A DNA stretch of 64,000 nt from contig NC_047068.1 in the NCBI RefSeq assembly GCF_902459465.1, positions 15,585,195 through 15,649,194 on the forward strand. Direction: 5' to 3'. This document shows, one piece after another, positions 1 to 11,095 of this stretch. The notes below the pieces were generated by a model. It had not been told where the DNA came from. It did not search any database and worked only from the letters and a program-made list of their open reading frames with translations. Within the stretch, counting starts at the first letter, position 1. Each line of letters starts with the position of its first letter. The position numbers and the translations under genes are program-made. This stretch comes from Asterias rubens. Taxonomy: Eukaryota; Echinodermata; Asteroidea; Forcipulatida; Asteriidae.

Positions 1-24
1 CTTTGCTTGTAATGTATGATATTG

Positions 25-410
25 TGTCAGCGGCCAAATTTTATAGAGCTGCTTTGCAGAATATGCTTCCTTAGCAATGTATGTGAGCAGAATACCAGTC
101 ACAAGTTGTACATTTGACATGGGCCGAATGTCATAGAGCCTGTAAGCACAAACAGTTGCTTAGCATGAAATTTCTTACTTGAAAAAAAATCCAAGATTAT
201 CAACCTATTTTTAATTTGTTGCATATTGCTTGTTACTGGCATGTAGCTGTTGTTTGCTTATCCTGAAAATCACGTGGAAATTGGTTGGCAATCCTGTTTT
301 TGTTAAGGAAGAAATTTCATGCTAAGCAAATTTTTGTGGTTACAGGCTTTATTAAATTGGGCCATGGTAGTTTGGACGGGAGCCATTATACTGGTGTGCA
401 GCTCTATGAA
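25..410. mobile_element. Foldback repeat (TTTCATAGAGCTGCTTAGCA family), nested pair
   Basis: An outer copy begins near 29 with a 'ccaaattttatagagctgct' end and closes near 410 with the inverse 'agctctatgaaatgggc'. It is split by an inner copy at 121-362 that starts 'gggccgaatgtcatagag' and ends 'aaattgggcc'. The interrupted sequence resumes as 'catggtagtttgg', as in the related copy near 51220. The same family recurs at 49494-49704, 50715-50875, around 51040-51370, 52270-52790, 60618-60882 and 63415-63545. It is non-coding; the mobilising enzyme is unknown. Confidence 0.6.
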
Positions 411-1540
411 ATGGGCACTCGTTTATGATTATGTGACGTCATAAGTCTTACCCCAAAGGAGGCTATTTGGGATTGGGGGCGTCCGCCACCACTTGCAGTG
501 GCTGCGCCTACGCGGCCTCGTTTGGGGTTAGATGGGGACTCTATAAGGGTGAAAGAGGGGTGGATTTGCTCGAAATTGTATACAATGTACACAGAAAAAA
601 AAACGAACAAGTAGGGCCATACTAATTGCTAATACAGGGTAAAAGTCTGATGTTATTTTTTTCCTAATCCAAGTTTATGTATCCACTTTTCCCCGAATTT
701 TGGAGGGCAGTTGCCCCCTCGCCTCCCCCCCCCCCCCTCTAGACCTATGATTGTACCGACGACTGTACTCTTCTGGAGACAATCTGCCGATCCAAAATTA
801 AGGGTGAAAAACTCCAACATTGATTTTTATCAAGTTGTTAAGGTTTTGTGACATTGTTGGGTTTTAGAATACTTATTTTCATACAACTTTCATGAAGTTT
901 TTAACTTCCTCGGGTCGAATCATGTCGAATCATTTGTACCTGGCAACTATATTATTGTTCATATTTTGTTTGGAGTTGGGTTATTTATTCGCTCCCTCTT
1001 TCTTTCTTTCTTTTTTTCGCTTTTTTTTTGGGGGGGGGGGGCGGGAGTCAGACGGGGGAAGACGGGAACTTTTTGTCACGTGGTTGACACTGGTTGTGCG
1101 GTTACCGACAAACACAATAAACCATTACTCCCGACAAGAACATCACAACATATGAATATTTGTCTAAGTTGTGGACTTTCCTTCATTGGATGGGGGTAGT
1201 ATCTGCTAAAAAAAAATTTGCAGTAACGTTGTGTGACGTTCTCTCGACTTACGTATTACCCACGTGACTGTGACGTCAGATTCTGGTGATTGCCAACTGG
1301 ATAGACTATTGTAATGTTAACGTAATATTGTCATTGAATATTTTTGCCAACATGCATTCGGATAATGTTGTAATAAAATGGTTGTATAAGCAAAAATGCT
1401 TACTTGTCTTTTTCTTTTTAGTGTTGTGAATTAAAATTGCTTTGGGTGCCTGCAGCTATAACTTAGTGTCATAAGCCCCTCTAATTAGCATGATTGGCGA
1501 TTAGATGACGTCAGGGGCTGCAGTGGAGCAGAGACGGATC

Positions 1541-1655
1541 CGCTTACACGCCTCTCTTAAATGCATGATGTCATAATTCTTACCCAGAGGCTCATGGGCA
1601 AACGTTTGGATTAGCATTATGACGTACCTCGTGAATGAGAGAGGCGTATAAGAGA
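1541..1655. mobile_element. Short inverted-repeat element (TTACACGCCTCTCTTA ends)
   Basis: The left arm 'ttacacgcctctctta' (about 1544-1559) is matched in inverse by 'gagagaggcgtataaga' (about 1637-1653). The body between them is about 75 bp and non-coding. It resembles a small MITE, but no target duplication was identified. Confidence 0.4.
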
Positions 1656-1738
1656 GCTGTTTCAGCAGAAAACTTTCTGCTAAGCAGAAATGGGCAAGTT
1701 GGCGGAATAGTGGAACCTATATCCCGAGTACACTTCCG

Positions 1739-2197
1739 TAGTATTTTGTACCCGCGGCACCGGTGTCAGATGCAATTGTGTCCGCGATGCAATACTGTCC
1801 GCTGCGGACACTTTTGCATATGCAATCGTGTCCGGGGCTATGCAAAAACCGTCCAAGCAACCTACGTATATGCAGCATAGATATTCACGTATTAGTTATG
1901 ATTGCAGCGAATACCCAACGGCCGAACATTTCCCATATTGTCATTCATGACATGCAATTAGCTTTAAAAAAAAATTTTTTTTAAATTGAGAACGTGTCCG
2001 TTGACCAAGGGCGTTTAATTTACTACAAGGACGGTTTTGCACGGGGCGGACACAATTGCATCACGCAGCAGCGTCTGGGCGGACACGATTGCATGCAAAA
2101 CCGTCTAGCGGACATTATTGAACATGGAGTAATGTCCTCCGGATAGTACTGCATAGAGGAAATAATTGCATCCCGACACCGGCAATAGAAAATACTG
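1739..2197. mobile_element. MITE with subterminal GCGGACA/ATTGCAT motifs
   Basis: The ends are inverted: left 'gtattttgtacccg...accggtgtcagatgcaatt', right (reverse complement) 'gtattttctattgccggtgt' followed by 'cgggatgcaatta'. Inside both ends the short motif GCGGACA(n)ATTGCAT and its inverse appear repeatedly (around 1770-1830 and 2045-2160). The centre is AT-rich with no plausible gene. Repeated subterminal motifs of this kind are typical of transposase-binding sites in non-autonomous DNA transposons; the superfamily is not established. Confidence 0.6.
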
Positions 2198-2249
2198 ACG
2201 TCATTAGAAACAGGCTACCAGTGAGACAATATATACAACGTTGCCAACC

Positions 2250-2401
2250 CAATTTTACTCCGGGGCACCATGCAGCTGGCCGCCATATTGGAAGAAAATT
2301 TTGCTACGTGAACTGAAGACCTCGCTGTTTTGGCGATTTCTTATCCGTTTTTCCAGTTTGTACAGACGACTTCATGAATTGAATCATCGCAAATTAACCT
2401 G
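2250..2401 (+). promoter_or_regulatory. Possible housekeeping promoter and first non-coding exon
   Basis: The stretch contains 'gccgccatattgg', which resembles the YY1 core seen at animal transcription starts, and closes with a strong splice donor (CTG|GTGAGT at 2401/2402). No start codon with a useful reading frame lies between. The next acceptors on this strand are at 4439 and later, in the duplicated exon-like modules, so it may be the 5' end of that transcript. This is inference only; no transcript evidence is available. Confidence 0.3.
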
Positions 2402-2514
2402 GTGAGTTGGTAGTCTCTGTGTAGAGAATTGAAATACTGTTGAAATCTGCGTTTGTGAAATTTAGTGTGGTTTGTGTGTTTTTCATGACGGCGCAAAATT
2501 TGAAACATATTGAG

Positions 2515-2700
2515 TTAAATTGTCTCATTAGATAGCGCCTCCTATCGGCAGGAGTAGGAAAGGCATGTGCAATAACATGTGCGCCATCATCATCACAACT
2601 TTGTTAGTTAAACTGTGACGATCGAGGGGGAATAGAAAGTATGCACAATTTGAAGGCAGAGTATGATTAATCTTCATATTATTTTAGACGATCTTTTCCA
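2515..2700 (+). repeat. Dispersed repeat, copy 1 (second copy at 27900-28095)
   Basis: Shared features in the same order are a 'tatcggcaggagtagga' segment, a 'catcatcacaac' segment, 'ttgttagtt...aactgtgacga', 'gcacaattt' and 'tatgatt'. The two copies are direct and clearly diverged. No coding frame is conserved. Confidence 0.55.
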
Positions 2701-2946
2701 AAAATTATGCACTTTGGTGACAAATTCATGTACTTACTTTTAATTTATCATACAGTTCATGATCCCCATTTTTGCGATCCTCACACTTTACCAATGGCCT
2801 TGAATGAGCTCGTAAACAATTATTTAGCCACCTCCCAACTTTTTACTCGCACCTTGTACAATAAAATGCACCTGCAACACTTGGCACCGCACATAAGCAG
2901 CTATCCTTGGCGTTTATATCCTGACTGAAGGACTATGCCAAGTATC

Positions 2947-2968
2947 GAAGTAGAAGTAGAAGTAGAAA
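2947..2968. repeat. Microsatellite (GTAGAA)n
   Basis: Three to four consecutive near-perfect GTAGAA units. Confidence 0.7.
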
Positions 2969-3616
2969 TTTTTGAATCGCCCTGTGTGGCCAAATGGGCA
3001 ACTTTTTCACCTGATTTATCAATATTTAGGCATTATACTTTTATTCAAGTTCCTTAAAGAATTCATAATAATTAAAGTTTTGTGCACATCATTACAATGT
3101 ACATCAACTTTTATCTTTGAAGTCTTTGTCATGCACACGCCTGGTCTCACAGGAATCGCGGCACTGTGGCACACAATCTCTATTCCGTGATGAAATGCAC
3201 ACGTACACTTTTGCGCAACAGTCTAATTGTGCGCAAGATAGCTCCCTCTGCTCTGTTGCCCATTCACATATGAGGCGTTCAACCCAACATGGCACATGTT
3301 TCGACGTAATAGACAATTATGGAACGGGAATGAATGTTCACTTTTTACTGTTAAAAAAAGGTTTAGTTTAAGACAGTGTTACTCGGTTCATTCATAAAAA
3401 TAACCGCATCTAATTTAAAGATGGCGATTTGCTGTTTCTTTTGATCGTGATTGACTCTACGTGAAGGAAAACATTTGTAATCTTTGAACAAATTACGTCA
3501 GAAATGTCATTGTTTTAACTCTTCACGGAGGTGAGCATAGTTACTTAATTTATGCTGTTTTATGCTGTCTTAATAGAAGTTTCATAAGGATTCAGACAAA
3601 ATATTCCTATCACTCA

Positions 3617-3816
3617 GTTGTCGCCCGATGTCCGCGGATATTCGGATATTAAAGAATATCCGGTTACTTGGTTGTAATTACAGAACTATCCGGTTTATAA
3701 ATAGCTATTCGCACCCTATGCGGATATCCGGTTAAGAAAAAAAAAGGCATTCGCGGTTACGGATAGGAAAACCTATTAGCCATTAACCGGATATTTGAAT
3801 TATTCGCCCAGGCCTA
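3617..3816. mobile_element. CGGATAT-rich inverted-repeat remnant
   Basis: The sequence is dense in 'cggatat' and its inverse 'atatccgg' and closes with 'tattcgccca'. A second remnant of the same kind lies at 4283-4371 (ending 'tattcgcccagc'). Probably fragments of one MITE family; the left boundary is poorly defined. Confidence 0.4.
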
Positions 3817-3821
3817 GTTTG

Positions 3822-3925
3822 GTGGTCATAACCACTAACTGTTTTGGTTAATGGCCAGTGATCAACCAAAAGCAAGTTCAACCAAAACAGTTTTTTTATG
3901 CTCGCGAAAATGCACCCCATGCAGA
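3822..3925 (-). repeat. Repeat shared with 7885-7980 and 9680-9775 (inverse orientation here)
   Basis: The segment with 'aaaacagttagtggttatga' reads on the opposite strand here compared with the copies at 7885-7980 and 9680-9775. In all three it sits next to an exon-like module, so it marks the edge of the duplicated unit. Confidence 0.55.
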
Positions 3926-4438
3926 CATTGGTTCAATTAAGATACAATTCTCTATAAAAAAGAATTGCAACAGTAGGCTACATGTCTTTTATTAACGTAC
4001 GCTTATATGCAGTGTGCCGTGTTTGTTTACGTTTAATACCCTCAATAGGTCACGTGACGCTCGGAGCGCAATCTGTCTATAGTCACAACTACTACAAAAA
4101 TTGTCGCAACTAATTGATGAATGAATTGTGTCGCTCAAGACTATTCATAACAACATAACATACTTAAGAAATTTAATTTTAGTCTTGATGTTGTTGTTAT
4201 TGATTTGGTTGTTTCTTATTCCTAACACTGTCTAAAACTAAACCTTTTTTTATTTTATTTTGAATAGCGCCCTCTAGCGGCAAAAAAATTATTCGAATAT
4301 CCGGTTAATTTTGTATAGTTGGCCAGCGGTATCCGAGTACCAAAATTTCACTATTCGCCCAGCACTACACCAAACGCATACTTAATTGTGTGTCAAAGAC
4401 TAACCCTGCATGTATTTATTTCTTTTTTTGTCAAACAG

Positions 4439-4714
4439 GATCCATGTATGACAAAACAGAATCCTGAGATGATAATAAGAGGCACCCTGATGAACTCAAA
4501 CCACTGGGTCATCCTTTGCAGGTGAACCACTTGGAGAGAAGCAAACCCTTAAGAGTCAACCAACTGTCTTGCTCCAGGCTTCTTCAGAGACACCCCTACT
4601 CCGCTCAAGAGGCCACCAACCGTCTTCTTCAAGCCTTCTAGAGAGACACCCTGCTAGAAGACAGAGACCCAAACTACACCTTGAAGAGTAGACTACAATG
4701 ATCAACAATCAAAG
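4439..4714 (+). other. Exon-like module 1 (type A end)
   Basis: It is preceded by a pyrimidine tract and AG (tttctttttttgtcaaacag|GATCC) and followed by a donor (CAAAG|GTATGA). The text starts 'gatccatgtatgac' and includes 'aggcaccctgatgaactcaa'. Related modules begin at 5629, 7194, 8039 and 9846. Modules 1 and 4 share the 3' part ending 'caatcaaag'; the other three end in a different 3' segment. Small insertions and deletions break a common reading frame between copies, so it may be a non-coding RNA exon, a decayed coding exon or part of a repeat. I do not recognise a product. Confidence 0.45.
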
Positions 4715-5628
4715 GTATGATGAACTCTGATGATATTTTACTGATAACAAACGTGTGATTTCTCTGTACTTTTACTGATTTCAAGATCTTCTCGAAGCCA
4801 CCTTGAGGCAAAATTTTGTAAATAGAAGCAAACCGATCAATAAAGGGAGACAAAAATTAAATGTAAGCGGGCTGTTGCTTGCGTAAAGAACCTTGGACAA
4901 GGCTAAATTTACCTATGCAAAAGTAAATTTCCCTTGTGCTAATCAGCCTTTTACTTGGTGTTAAAAATAATTTTATGGAGAAAATTGTTATTCAAGAAGT
5001 GTCGAAACAAAACAGCCAAATTAATTTAACTTAATTCATTTTTTTTTTTTTTCAGGCTTTAGGGTCAGGCTTTAGGCGGACACTTTGTTATTGTTATAAA
5101 ACTTATAGTCACCCAATGGTGATGCTGAGATTTCAGCTCCTTGTTACTCGAAAATGAAATAGCAATCAGACAGAAATGTTAATATTTTTCTTGTAAATCA
5201 TATTTTTTGTTGTTAATGTTTGAAAGTTCTAAGGGGTTCCTGTGTGGTTCCAACACAAGCACTACCAGCCATACCTGTAACATACACAACAGTTATTTTT
5301 TTACAGTTAAATTTGTCTGTTTACTTAATAGCACTTTGACGGCAGATTTCACAAAACTCTTGGGTTTTTTTTGGCGGGGGGCGGGGGGAGGAGTGGGAGC
5401 CGCTTAAGCTAAACACAGCGTTGTTGTCACACACGACAGGGTGATAACACGTTTACCATTATTTTTACTTTGCAATTTGACTCCCAAATGGTGAGGATGG
5501 CAGACAGTAGCTGCGTGTGCTGTGGCAAGGGGCCATTACAAATAGCTGCTTATTTTACTCACAAGACAGCTCTGTGAAATAAATTCTGGAAACTTGTATT
5601 TTCATTTCATTCTTTTTTTGCTCAACAG

Positions 5629-5802
5629 ATAAATCCATCAGCAATGAAACAGGAACCTGAGCTGTTCCTTAGAGGGCACCCCTCTGTAATCATGGAGCTG
5701 TGTCACCTTCTGCAGAATATCTGAATCATCATCTGCCAAAGAGTCGACCGAACCGCCATCCAAGCCCCAAGCATGAACGTTGGCAATCTCAAGGATTCAA
5801 AG
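5629..5802 (+). other. Exon-like module 2, most diverged (type B end)
   Basis: The acceptor is tttttttgctcaacag|ATAAATCC and the donor is CAAAG|GTATGA. The frame from the acceptor reads into a short peptide resembling the module-1 frame (a K-Q-x-P-E motif) and then stops. Its 3' part, 'gttggcaatctcaaggat', is shared with modules 3 and 4. Function unknown. Confidence 0.4.
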
Positions 5803-6107
5803 GTATGATAACATTGTTTCCCCGCACCCATTAAAACATGAAGCGTCCCATGTCACTATTCCCGGTGAAAAGCTCACTCATATTTTTGATGAAGCAATTA
5901 CCAATATTATATCTTGGTCAAGGACACAAGTGTACAGTCTGTCCAGCTCCGCTAGGTCAGCTTGAGCTGTTTTAAGCCGCAATCTACGTTCACTGTTCAC
6001 CCACCTGCACTGTATAACGTATATCCACACCCTCGCATGCACACATCAACCACAGTACATAATACACCAGATGGTGGACTGTACTTTTACGGAAGAAGAA
6101 GAAGAAG

Positions 6108-6187
6108 TGCAACAGCTAGGACTCCAACCCACCCTCTGATGATCAGAAATTCCATGAGTGTGGTGCTCTTAATGGCTGGACCACACC
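6108..6187 (-). repeat. tRNA-derived SINE fragment (antisense)
   Basis: The stretch 'aggactccaacccaccctct' followed by 'tgatgatcagaaa' is the reverse of a degenerate tRNA B box region. It matches the pieces at 7708-7800 and 9526-9606 and the fuller SINE at 33017-33361. Not a tRNA gene. Confidence 0.5.
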
Positions 6188-6300
6188 ACCCCACTTTAAT
6201 CACTCTGTCAATACCAAATCAAAACTTTCCCACAAATTGAGATTAAGAATTCTTACATCTGTATTTTTAAGGGAACAAAAGGGTAGCGACAAGTTCTTAA

Positions 6301-6645
6301 AGGAAAGGTACATGTTTGGTAATTACTCAAAACAAATGTTCCATTAAAAACTGATTTGGTAACAAGCATTGTAGAGCTGTTGATGGTATTCTACATTGTG
6401 AGAAACGGCTCCATCTAAAGTAGCATAGATTTTGAGAAAGAGGTAATTTCTCACTAAAATAATAAAAGACTTTTATTCCTATCTGAAAGCACACAAATGC
6501 GTCCAACAAGGGTGTTTTTTCTCATCATTTTCTCGCAACTTCGATTACCAATTTAGCTCAAACTTTCACAGGCTTGTTATTTTATGCTTATGTTGGGATA
6601 CACCAAGTGAGAAGACTGGTCTTTGACAATTACCAAACGTTCTCT
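6301..6645. mobile_element. TTAA-flanked MITE (copy 1)
   Basis: It is flanked by TTAA on both sides (6297-6300, 6646-6649). Ends are 'aggaaaggtacatgtttggt' and the inverse of 'agagaacgtttggtaatt'. Internal blocks are shared with 36337-36707, 47597-47949 and 52387-52764. TTAA target duplication is characteristic of the piggyBac superfamily; the element has no transposase, so that assignment is inferred from the target site alone. Confidence 0.75.
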
Positions 6646-6931
6646 TTAAATGGTCGTATAAAACCGGCAGAGCTGTGCCATGTGATAAAGGCCCGAGCCG
6701 AAGGTGAGGGCATCTATCGCACGGCAATGACCCTGCAAGGTTTTAACCGGCAGTTTTAGAACGAATCACTTCTCTTCTATTCCCATTCATAAATGCCTTT
6801 TTGGATAAAAGCGTAATATTGTAAGAAACTCTGTAAAAACCTTTTTTCTTTCCATTTTCCGACATGCTTGAGCTCTGTACGTCCGTGTGTTGCATTGTTA
6901 TAACTGAGACGACAGTTTTCAGATCCCTTCG

Positions 6932-7049
6932 TGCGCGTAGTTTTGGTGCAAGACGTTTCTCGTTTTCCTTTGATACACAATGCGGCCAACTCACCAACAG
7001 CGCTGCATCGCCTGTACATAAAACGTCTTGCACCAAGACTAGCGCATGC
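6932..7049. mobile_element. Hairpin element (TTTTGGTGCAAGACGTTT arms)
   Basis: The left arm at about 6932-6958 and right arm at about 7021-7049 are near-perfect inverted copies containing 'ttggtgcaagacgttt'. The spacer is about 62 bp. The open frames seen on both strands here are by-products of the palindrome. It is probably a small MITE or foldback. Confidence 0.55.
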
Positions 7050-7193
7050 TGATCATTATCAACTGTTTAAACACCCCCACGTGACGCGCTCTCCACCAAT
7101 AGTGAAACTTTCTGAGGTATTTATGAGTGTGAGGCAAAAAGACCTTAACCCTTCATGTATTTAATTGTTCTTATTTCATTTCTGTCCAAACAG

Positions 7194-7415
7194 GATCCAT
7201 GTATGACAGAACAGAATCCTGAGAAGAGGCACCCTGATGAACTCAAACCACTGGGTCACCCTTTGCAGGTGAACCCCTTGCAGAAGCAAACCCTCAAGAG
7301 TCAACCAACCGTCTTGCTCAAGCCTTCTCCAGAGACACTCCTACTCCTCCCAAGGGTCAACTGATCCTCCGCCCAAGCCGAAAGCATGAAAGTTGGCAAT
7401 CTCAAGGATCTGAAG
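7194..7415 (+). other. Exon-like module 3 (type B end)
   Basis: The acceptor is ttctgtccaaacag|GATCC and the donor is TGAAG|GTTCGA. A 7 bp deletion relative to module 1 opens a longer frame (peptide beginning DPCMTEQNPEKRHPDELKP) that stops at about 7364, before the donor. A shared intron-like repeat follows. Product unknown. Confidence 0.45.
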
Positions 7416-7439
7416 GTTCGATAAACATTGCTCCCCCTT

Positions 7440-7880
7440 TTCATTCAAACATAAGCATTCCATGTCGCTATAATGCCAGCGACCTGCTCTCTCATATTTT
7501 GGCTAACCACCACCAAGCAGTAAAAATTTGCCTTTCAGGGTATATTTTGGTCAGCGACCTATGTTTGGGGAAATGAGCATTTATCAATTTGGTTTGTATT
7601 GATGTAACTGAGCGATGCATACATGTTTTTGCTGCAATTTATTATCAGTTTGAATGGTATACCACCTTCATTACAGCTAGGAAAAGCACTCACTGATGAT
7701 CAAGTGCCACAGCTGGGACTCGAACCCACACTCCGATGATCAAAATCGCCAGAGCTTAATAAGTCAAGTGCTCTCAACTGCTTGACCATGACCTGCCACT
7801 TTTGATCACTGTCAATACAAACTATGATCAAATCTTTCCCACAAACTGAGATTGAGGGTGCTTACAACTGTATGGGGTGC
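7440..7880 (+). repeat. Intron-like part of the tandem unit, copy 1
   Basis: The segment from 'cataagcattccatgtcgct' to 'cccacaaactgagattga' recurs at 9262-9662 in the same order. It includes an antisense tRNA-like piece at 7708-7800 ('ctgggactcgaacccacact'). Together with modules 3 and 4 this defines a tandem duplication of about 0.85 kb. Confidence 0.65.
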
Positions 7881-8038
7881 ATTTTCACGGCATAAAACAA
7901 CTGTTTTGATTAAACTTGCTTTTGGTTGAACACTGGCCAATAACCAAAACAGTTAGTGGTTATGACCGCCAATTGTGTTCTTGATTGGGTGGCAAAGACT
8001 GTAACCCTGCATGTATTTATTTCTTTTTTGTCAAACAG

Positions 8039-8273
8039 GATCCATGTATGACTAAACAGAATCCTGAGATGATGATAAGAGGCACCCTGATGGACTCAAA
8101 CCACTGGGTCATCCTTTGCAGGTGAACCCCTTGGAGAAGCAAACCCTCAAGAGTCCACCAACCGTCTTGCTCAAGCCTTCTTCAGAGACACCCCTCCTCC
8201 TCTCAGGCCAAGGGTCAACTGATCCTCCGCCCAAGCCGAAAGCATGAGCGTTGGCAATCTCAAGGATCTGAAG
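8039..8273 (+). other. Exon-like module 4 (type B end), host of the 8309-9254 insertion downstream
   Basis: The acceptor is tttttgtcaaacag|GATCC and the donor is TGAAG|GTTCGA. It is nearly identical to module 3 over its 3' half. The intron-like sequence that should follow directly is interrupted after 8308 by a 946 bp element and resumes near 9262. Confidence 0.45.
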
Positions 8274-8308
8274 GTTCGATAAACATTGTTTTCTCCCTTT
8301 CCGTTCAA

Positions 8309-9254
8309 CAGGCCTGGAATTACAATTTTGTTTAGTGTAAGGCCACTTTGGCCTGGAGCAAGTCAAATTTTGGAGAACACCAAGGCCAGTTAAAAGGGCA
8401 CCAAGGCCAAAAGTGTAAAACTAAAGAAGGCGCAAACGCCAGTAAGATATAATCAAACGGGTCACAAGCCTTTTTAAACAAGTAAATTAAAAATTTAAAA
8501 AATTGCCTGAGGTTTCCCTATGGGTGGTAAACCCAATGAAACAGGTTTTTATTAATAAGATATTGATAAATCATATCTTATTCATAAAGAAACCAAAAGA
8601 TTCTGTCAAAAGAAGACAAGTAAAAAAAAATTTTTTTTATTTAATATCTATGACGAAGACCACAAAACATCACAAAAAGTTGAGTTTATGCATTTGGGGG
8701 CATATAGTTCTCAAATTCATCTTAAAAAATTACATCTCTCCTCAACCGCTCTTTTTGCATCTTTATTTTGCCAAATTCCTTTGTAAACACATTTTCCAAG
8801 AGTTCTTTCATTCACCGTTATTTGTTGTCCATTCACTAAACGGACGATACCATATATATGGGCATTTTAACAACAGCGCCCTCTGTTTACCAATGGATTG
8901 TGTCAGACGTTAGACTGGTTCATTGTGAAATCGGGACGTCAGATATTTGGGTGTGTGGATTATATGCGATGCAGGTTTGCGCTAGCGTGTGCGATGACTC
9001 AGCACGATCTCTGTTTATGCGCTTGTGAACAATGAATACCATGGCTGCTGAATATAGTTCACTGTATAATTATTGAGGCCGTAAGTAGTCGGCCAAAAAC
9101 AAAATGTTTGTGTCATTCAATAAAAAAAATATTGAGCTTGGGTTAAAAAAGGGCACAAAGGCCATCCGGGAGAAAGGGCACGGCAGTTTTGGTCGCGAAA
9201 ATAGTATTTTTTCGAGGGGCACGCGGTCGTGGCCGCCGTGTAATTCAAGGCCTG
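8309..9254. mobile_element. CAGG-ended DNA transposon derivative (hAT-like ends), 946 bp
   Basis: The left end is CAGGCCTGGAATTACA and the right end is its inverse with one mismatch (TGTAATTCAAGGCCTG). The sister tandem copy at 7430-7460 lacks this insert and so serves as an empty site. Shorter relatives are at 47216-47373 and 58355-58530. The 136-codon frame inside (8503-8913) has low-complexity AT-driven composition and no transposase features. No exact 8 bp duplication is visible, so hAT membership is only suggested by the ends. Confidence 0.7.
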
Positions 9255-9261
9255 ATAAAAA

Positions 9262-9662
9262 ACATAAGACGTTCCATGTCGCTACTGCCGCGACCCGCTC
9301 CCTCACATTTTTGCCAACCACCACCAAGCAGTAAAAATTTGCCTTTCTGGTATATTTTGGCCAGCGACCTCTGTTAGGGGAAAATGAGCATGTATCAATT
9401 TGGTTTGTATTGATGTAATTGAGCAATGCAATCATGTTTTTGCTGCAATTTATTATCAGTTTGAATGGTATACCACCTTCATTACAGCCAGGGAAAACAC
9501 TCACTTATGATCAAGTGCCACAGCTGGGACTCGAACCCACACTCTGATGATCAAAAACACCAGAGCTTAATAAGTCAAGTGCTCTCAACTGCTTGACCAT
9601 GACACTTTGATCACTGTCAATACAAACTATGATCAAACCTTTCCCACAAACTGAGATTGAGA
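9262..9662 (+). repeat. Intron-like part of the tandem unit, copy 2
   Basis: This is a close copy of 7440-7880, including the antisense tRNA-like piece at 9526-9606. Reverse-strand open frames here are incidental. Confidence 0.65.
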
Positions 9663-9845
9663 GTGTTTACAACTGTATGGGGTGCATTTTCACGGCATAA
9701 AACAACTGATTTGATTGAACTTGCTTTTGGTTGATCACCGGCTTAATAACTAAAACAGTTCGTGGTTATGACTGCCAAGCGCATTCTTAATTGTGTGGCG
9801 AAGACTGTAATCCTGCATGAATTTATTTCTTTTTTTGTCAAACAG

Positions 9846-10129
9846 GATCCATGAATTACAAAACAGAATCCTGAGACGAAGGTGAGAGGCATCCTGATGA
9901 ACTCAAACCACTGGGTCATCCTTTGCAGGTGGACCCCTTGGAGAAGCAAACCCTCAAGAGTCCACCAACCGTCTTGCTCAAGCCTTCTCCAGAGACACCC
10001 CTACTCTGCTCAAGAGTCCACCAACCGTCTTCTTCAAGCCTTATGGAGAGACAGCCTAACGGTAATAGAAGACAGAGGCCCCAAACTACACCTTGAAGAG
10101 TAGACTACATGGATCTAATACAATCAAAG
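9846..10129 (+). other. Exon-like module 5 (type A end)
   Basis: The acceptor is tttttttgtcaaacag|GATCC and the donor is TCAAAG|GTATGA. The 3' half matches module 1 ('caccttgaagagtagactac'), unlike modules 2-4. It also carries an internal duplication of the 'ccaaccgtcttgctcaag' segment. The next possible acceptor is a pyrimidine tract and TAG at about 10320, leading into a stretch without a long frame. Confidence 0.45.
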
Positions 10130-10531
10130 GTATGATCAACTCTGATGATATTTTACTGATGACAAACGTGTAATTTCTCTGGGCTTTTCCTGATTTCAAG
10201 TTCTTCAATTAGCCACCTTGAGGCAAAACTTTGTAAATAGAAGTTAACCGGTCATCAAATGGAGAAAAAAATTGAAGTAAACGTCTAATTTCTTTCTTTG
10301 TTTCTTTCTTTCATCCTGTAGAGATCAACTATTCCAGACAGAGAGTGTCGGATCTCCATTCAAGTTCCAGTCCATCACCAGTGAAGATGCAGTGTTGGTC
10401 AACAGTACTTTAGTGTTTGTAGCTTTTAATTTGTAACTGCTAGTATCTGGGATGGATCTGAAGGTTTAATCTATTTTTTAACAAGATAATGAACGCTTTA
10501 CTTAAGGAGCATCATTGTCTGCAAGATTGAT

Positions 10532-11095
10532 GTGCACATCCTGAGTGTCGTGAATCATTCATACTTTCCTTGTGTGGTGATCTACCTATATTTACCTTTT
10601 TGTATGGTGAATAATTCATACTTTCTTTGTGTGGTGATATACCTTTACTTTCCTTGTATGGTGAAGCATTCATACTTTCCTTGTGTGGTGATCTACCTAT
10701 GTTTACCCGTGGTTAATCATTTATACTTTCCTTGTGTGGTGATCTACCTATATTTACCCATTAATCATTCATACTTCCCTTGTGTGGTGATCTACCTGTA
10801 TTTACCCATGGTGAATCATTCATACTTTCCTTGTGTGGTGATCTACCTATATTTACCCGTGGTTGTGTGGTGAATTACCTGTATTTACCCATGGTGAATC
10901 ATTCATACTTTCCATGTGTGGTGATCTACCTTTGCTTTCCTTGTATGGTGAATCATTCATACTTTCCTTGTGTGGTGATCTTCCTATATTTACCCATGGT
11001 GAATCATTCATACTTTCCTTGTGTGGTGATCTACCTGTATTTACCCATGGTGAATCACTCATACTTTTCTTGTGTGGTGAATCATCCAAATCAAA
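10532..11095. repeat. Minisatellite A, unit about 51 bp
   Basis: About eleven units of 'tactttccttgtgtggtgat' + 'ctacctatatttaccc' + 'atggtgaatcattca', with some half-length units. Both strands show long open frames with repeating peptides because the unit length is a multiple of 3. These are not considered genes. The unit resembles those of the arrays at 11700-12480 and 14700-18700. Confidence 0.9.

Noticed and set aside
8503-8913. 136-codon frame as a transposase
   Set aside because: AT-driven lysine/phenylalanine-rich composition and no catalytic or zinc-binding motif.
9070-9504. 144-codon minus-strand frame
   Set aside because: It crosses the boundary of the 946 bp insertion and the duplicated intron-like repeat; no features.
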